DNA from: Candidatus Methanocrinis natronophilus
GTDB lineage: Archaea > Halobacteriota > Methanosarcinia > Methanotrichales > Methanotrichaceae
DNA length: 64,000 bases
NCBI GenBank assembly: GCA_029167045.1
Contig: JARFPK010000004.1
Location: 1 to 64,000 of the forward strand
Direction of reading: 5' to 3'
Shown here: positions 61,301-64,000 of the stretch, piece after piece
How the letters are laid out: each line of letters opens with the position of its first letter
Numbering within the stretch: the first letter of the stretch is position 1
Notes under the pieces: generated by a model
Told to the model about the DNA's origin: nothing
What the model saw: only the letters and a program-made list of their open reading frames with translations
Database searches by the model: none
Translations under genes and position numbers: made by a program

Positions 61301-63855
61301 TAACTGACGGCCTCCCGGAGGAATCATCCTTCGAATATGCAGATCCCTGGCCCGACACGAGGGACGGTAATTATCTGGAATGGAACCTTTCTGAGGAGAT
61401 ACCGCCAGGGGGATGCGAGGTGATCAACCTGAGGGTGAAGGTTGATGATACGCCTACCTCGGGCCACTTTATAAACTGCGTCGAAGTCGTGGCCCGCGAC
61501 GAAAACGATGGTCTGATCGGTGCTCGCGCCTGCAGTACAGTCTCTATGGCCGCCATCGATCCCCTCATGGTGATCAAGACCGCCGACAAGAAGTCAGTGG
61601 AAAGGGGAAAGAAGATCAAGTACACGATCAAGGTCTGCAACAATTACAAGACCAGTATGCTAGACGTGACGGTAACAGACGCCTTCAACAAAGATGTGGA
61701 GTTCGTCTCCGCAGATCCTGCACCCATCCAAGAATATGGTGAAGGAGATAGGTTTAGAGAGATCGCTTGGAGCCATGACTCGATCGAACCTGGTTGCAAG
61801 GATATCACCCTGGAGGTGATCGTCCCCAAGATGCAGGACTTCGAGTTCGGGATGGAGCAGAGGGTTAGAGGCGTGGGGTTTGTCAACGTCGCCAACGACT
61901 ACACGACGGCGCCCCCTCAGTACGCCCTCACCAACACGGTCAAAGTCACCGCAAAGAACAGCACGAATAGTCTCATCGCCGCCTCGGCCAGCGCCACCGT
62001 CGGGGTTAGCGACTCGGGAACCGAGCTCTCCACCCGGGAGCACGGGAGCGGCAGCTACGAGAGCGAGGATCTGGTGGCGGTGAAGACCGCAGAAAAGTCC
62101 ATCGAGATGGCAAAGGAGGTCTCGGCTTCCTATGCCACCACCGCTATCGGCCTCTATAACAACCGCTCCGTAGCCTACTCCTCGAGATGGACCCAGACAG
62201 CCAGCGGAAAGAACCGGATCACCGGAACCTCCATGAGCGAGGCATATAGGTACGCCACGTCCATAGACAGGGACTCCCACTTCAAGATCGACGAGATGGG
62301 CACCTCGATGGCCTTCGAGGCGGAGTTTGAGGGGATGGGAAGCTTCAGAGTATTCAAGAAACCCACCTCTGGGGCCACGCCCGACTTCGAATCCGAGGAG
62401 ACCTATCTGGGGAGCTTCAAGGTCCGGCAGGTCGCAGAGGATCCGAGCATCAAGTACGAGAAGGCGGCCTCGGGGACCGGGTTTGTCGTTGCCGATAAGC
62501 GGATCGGTGGCCGGCAGAGGTCCTACGAGGCCGGGACTGGGCGCTACGAATCCGACGAGATCATAGAGGCGGCGACCAACTACATAGCAAAGGATATCAG
62601 CCTGGAGAGCCGGCCGACGAGCTTCAACCTCCCTGGCGGTCGATCCATCGACGCCTCCGGCATGTGGAGGGAGGGGATCTGGTCGAAGAACGCTTCCAAA
62701 AACAGCACCACCTTCATCGGCGAGGAGTTTTCAAGCCTCCACCGCCTCCATAAGGAGACGGTGGTCAGGGGCCTGGGGGACGTGGCGACGGTGGCGGAGT
62801 TCTCCGGGACGGGACGGTTCAGGATCATCTCCGTTGACACCAACGTCAATAAGTCGGAGAACGGGTCTCTCGGCGGCTCGATGAAGAGGCTTCAAAAGGC
62901 CGATATCGAGATCGACGAGCAGTACTCCGGAGATTACTCGATGGCGAGGAGGGTGATCTTCGCCGGCGTCTTCGAATATGACGAGCCCCACCTCTCAGCC
63001 GATAAGTCCGGCGAGATCTTCTATACGGAAGACGCCATCCTCGCCCGGTACAACATAACCATAAGAAACGATGGCAACAGGGCCCTCGGACCCCTGCTGA
63101 TTAGAGACCTCTTACCGCCCGGTGCCGAGTTCATCAACTCCTCCGAGAGGACCTCGAGCCTCTCCGACGAGGGGGCGGAATGGACCTTCCTCAACCTGGG
63201 GCTCGGCGGGACCCTCACCTTCACATTGTGGCTCGACGTCACCGAATGCCGCGGCGACGAGATAGTGAACGTGGTGGAGGCCCGGGGCGGATATAACAAT
63301 GAAGTGACGACCGCCGTCGCCTTCTCCGCCCTCGAGACCGACTGGCTCGGCTGGACCCGGGAACCGTCGGTGACGGCGACGAAGGCCGGCGTGGCGGATG
63401 GGTTTGATCCGAGGGTGGTCACCTACACCCTCACCGTCCAGAACCTCGACAGCAGCGCCAAGGTCGCCGAGGTGACCGACAAACTCCCGGAGGGGATGAG
63501 GTTTCTCAACTCCTCGGTGGAGCCTTCATATATAGACGACCAGACCGTCGTCTGGACCCTTCTCGATATCGGACCCTATGAGGAAGAGACTATCGTCTAC
63601 GCGGTCGAGGCCCTCGGGAGCGGGAAGTTTCTCAACAGGGCCATCGTCGAAGCCAGGTCCGTCGACGGTCGCAGCAGTCCTCTGGTCTACGCCAGCTCCG
63701 TCGTCGATATCGGCGAGTTTGAGGGCGAGATCGAGCTTACGCCGCCGATATGGCGCCCACCCGCCTGGGGCTTAGAGTATATGGATGGCGGAAGCGACCT
63801 CGGCTGGGCCGGGCTCTGCGATTTGAGGTTGGACGCGGTAGCGGTAGAAAGCTAG
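58387..63855 (+). CDS. Giant secreted surface protein with multiple repeat classes
   Basis: Exported protein of 1822 residues. From TTG 58387 (after AAGGAG) a signal peptide reads MRLLASGLILILFSSGAGAS. Then: terpenoid-cyclase-like repeats at about 20-270 (NDDGGFANL, SSGGWGWGGG, NDDGGFPSSG); three copies of a roughly 200-residue beta module at about 295-930 (VTIHVLGNG to GYISTYYLTPGGY); two DUF11-type domains; two YESED/YESDE-type segments; and two further DUF11-type domains before the C-terminus. No C-terminal membrane anchor is visible. The frame is open to GTG 58219, but that extension is arginine-rich and would mask the signal peptide. Probably an S-layer-associated or adhesive protein. 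Confidence 0.85.
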   Translation: MRLLASGLILILFSSGAGASQGFPLAGDDPVIRNAVIYLLSCQNDDGGFANLPDAATSSLLPTANAAMALALTGDLDHAKAAGKTPLDYLVTNPPGEDASGGSLGRYVMGVVAARGDPRNVNGVDYAERLKKFAKPPYGKENLFSEAYILLALAAAGESESPEAQAFVSHIKAKQHSSGGWGWGGGAPDLDTTGIVASALLAAGEDPKDQTIHDAIEYIRSQQNDDGGFPSSGMSSDSNAISDYWAMMALNGAGVDPTQWRKGRETLVSHLLSCQQESGVFWWKPKTQGGAGFLVEATSYSIIALMGKSLPVPAADPVEVVEEVSVTVYVLGDGNPLFSRDLAVGAEGFTRDGFEVSNPTVLGALAGTGLFFTLADPDGTGRPTVSNLEGYGSAIYFVDGARQTDPIGEYDLIGDECIVISAPATVLPLRLKAPAEVVEGETFTLEVGSEELDDRGQMVSAPVEGATVTVFSGSIYTDYTTGKDGRTPEMTLRVPGEYRIEAKKEGYIATYYLNCGYQIISCRRSEPVDVTIHVLGNGAPLFSGEVEVKPLGFEKDGYDIDNPTALGALEVTGVSYTLGDPWGMGSPAVTDLAGFGMPVYFVNGASPNVGLDQYFLSDGDWITVTAPYTVYPLKMTAPTEVIAGERFKIKVETEEYDASWNLVTVAQQGATVTVGSQTYTTGADGYTPEITLTRAGEYKVRADKAGYISTYYLTPGGYQFINCLEAEGETVTIHVLGNGNPLFSREVFVSSVGFEKDGYKIDNPTALGALEVTGVSYTLGDPWGMGSPAVTDLAGFGMPVYYVNGASPNVGLDQYFLSNDDWITVSAPYSVYLLKMTVPTEVSIGDPMQNPFKIKVESEEYDASWNLVTVPQQGATVTVGSQTYTTGADGNTSDITLTWAGEYKVKASKAGYIGTYYLTPGGYHIITATGEIESDLLVKKEADSSSAEVGDILNYTITICNNYPYAVTDVIVTDGLPEESSFEYADPWPDTRDGNYLEWNLSEEIPPGGCEVINLRVKVDDTPTSGHFINCVEVVARDENDGLIGARACSTVSMAAIDPLMVIKTADKKSVERGKKIKYTIKVCNNYKTSMLDVTVTDAFNKDVEFVSADPAPIQEYGEGDRFREIAWSHDSIEPGCKDITLEVIVPKMQDFEFGMEQRVRGVGFVNVANDYTTAPPQYALTNTVKVTAKNSTNSLIAASASATVGVSDSGTELSTREHGSGSYESEDLVAVKTAEKSIEMAKEVSASYATTAIGLYNNRSVAYSSRWTQTASGKNRITGTSMSEAYRYATSIDRDSHFKIDEMGTSMAFEAEFEGMGSFRVFKKPTSGATPDFESEETYLGSFKVRQVAEDPSIKYEKAASGTGFVVADKRIGGRQRSYEAGTGRYESDEIIEAATNYIAKDISLESRPTSFNLPGGRSIDASGMWREGIWSKNASKNSTTFIGEEFSSLHRLHKETVVRGLGDVATVAEFSGTGRFRIISVDTNVNKSENGSLGGSMKRLQKADIEIDEQYSGDYSMARRVIFAGVFEYDEPHLSADKSGEIFYTEDAILARYNITIRNDGNRALGPLLIRDLLPPGAEFINSSERTSSLSDEGAEWTFLNLGLGGTLTFTLWLDVTECRGDEIVNVVEARGGYNNEVTTAVAFSALETDWLGWTREPSVTATKAGVADGFDPRVVTYTLTVQNLDSSAKVAEVTDKLPEGMRFLNSSVEPSYIDDQTVVWTLLDIGPYEEETIVYAVEALGSGKFLNRAIVEARSVDGRSSPLVYASSVVDIGEFEGEIELTPPIWRPPAWGLEYMDGGSDLGWAGLCDLRLDAVAVES
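60061..60840 (+). repeat. 603-bp in-frame duplication inside the surface gene
   Basis: The stretch from 60061 to about 60240 recurs at 60664 to about 60840 with few changes, an offset of exactly 603 bases (201 codons). The protein block GALEVTGVSYTLGDPWGMG is identical in both copies. This points to recent duplication or ongoing gene conversion. Confidence 0.8.
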
Positions 63856-64000
63856 GCCAACGCGGGACGGACGGGAAGAAGGGCGTCCTTGAAACATCCG
63901 AGGATGCCCGACTTCGGCAGCTTGACCGATTCGTATAGACCCGCGGCATTCTCAGGAGGCTGATGATAGGCTTAGCTGCCATAGAGCCAACAGCTCTTAT
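63856..64000. other. Window end, no gene identified
   Basis: After the surface-protein stop the remaining 145 bases show no supported coding region on either strand. Confidence 0.4.

Noticed and set aside
63856-64000. Start of an integrase or other gene at the window end
   Set aside because: The open segments on both strands are short and have no recognisable motif.

Overview
The window is archaeal and comes from a methanogen, most likely a high-GC Methanothrix (Methanosaeta)-type member of the Methanosarcinales. Supporting genes are a formylmethanofuran dehydrogenase operon in the order fmdE-F-A-C-D-B, an MtrA-like corrinoid protein, a YcaO-TfuA pair of the type that thioamidates McrA, DUF1890/DUF1894-like methanogen genes, a CooC-type ATPase, an F420H2-oxidase-type flavodiiron protein, archaeal release factor aRF1 with NIKS and GGQ motifs, ribosomal protein S3Ae, and siroheme-to-heme (Ahb-type) genes. 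GTG and TTG starts are frequent. Several TATA boxes sit about 27 bases from the start codon, which implies leaderless mRNAs. The genus is inference from gene content and base composition.

Layout. (1) 0.2-4.5 kb, minus strand: a molybdate/tungstate permease and binding protein separated by an SDR oxidoreductase, with no ATPase; then an aldehyde dehydrogenase pseudogene with a deletion and frameshift. (2) 4.6-17.2 kb, plus strand: fmdE-fwdF-A-C-D-B with ATGA overlaps, running into fdhA, fdhD, a DUF364-like gene and a second fdhA with NuoG-like iron-sulfur domains. No fdhB is present. (3) 17.2-23.5 kb: larC, then a heme/corrin cluster (hemL, hemC, a cobA-hemD fusion, an Ahb-type radical SAM enzyme). 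(4) 23.5-28 kb: a decayed region. A CPA2 antiporter gene is broken into an N-terminal piece and a TrkA-N piece about 3 kb apart; an MscS channel, a secreted beta-sandwich protein and other remnants lie between. (5) 28-38 kb: a CMD-fold protein, uvrB, a TPR protein, the stand-alone MtrA-like protein, an HTH regulator, a RAD55/KaiC-like ATPase, then two sulfur-carrier loci: moaE / mini-moaD / DUF1894-like / DUF1890-like, and moaD-like / tfuA / ycaO. (6) 38-50 kb: an anion transporter, translin, a TIM-barrel protein, a UPF0201 protein, aRF1, an MTA phosphorylase homologue, a lipoprotein, cooC, rps3ae, a secreted protein with a duplicated aromatic-rich domain, the flavodiiron protein, a ketopantoate-reductase homologue and a HIT protein. 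(7) 50-58 kb: cutA, an unknown gene, a Tfx-family regulator, an AI-2E family permease, a GNAT pseudogene, an 8 x 11 bp tandem repeat, tupCBA tungstate uptake, an orphan tnpB element and a CDGSH ferredoxin-like protein. (8) 58-63.9 kb: a giant secreted surface protein with terpenoid-cyclase-like, beta-sandwich and DUF11-type repeats, preceded by three evenly spaced AACTTAA motifs in alternating orientation.

How it fits together. Much of the window concerns C1 metabolism dependent on molybdenum or tungsten: Fwd and FdhA enzymes, FdhD, MoaE/MoaD pterin genes, two oxyanion uptake systems, and a Tfx homologue whose founding member binds at the fmdECB promoter. A second theme is sulfur-carrier chemistry, with two MoaD/ThiS-like proteins, one beside TfuA-YcaO. 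The best candidates for undescribed biology are the 39-residue MoaD-like peptide gene wedged by ATGA overlaps between moaE and a DUF1894-like gene, and the fwd-fdh array that lacks an electron-input FdhB subunit.
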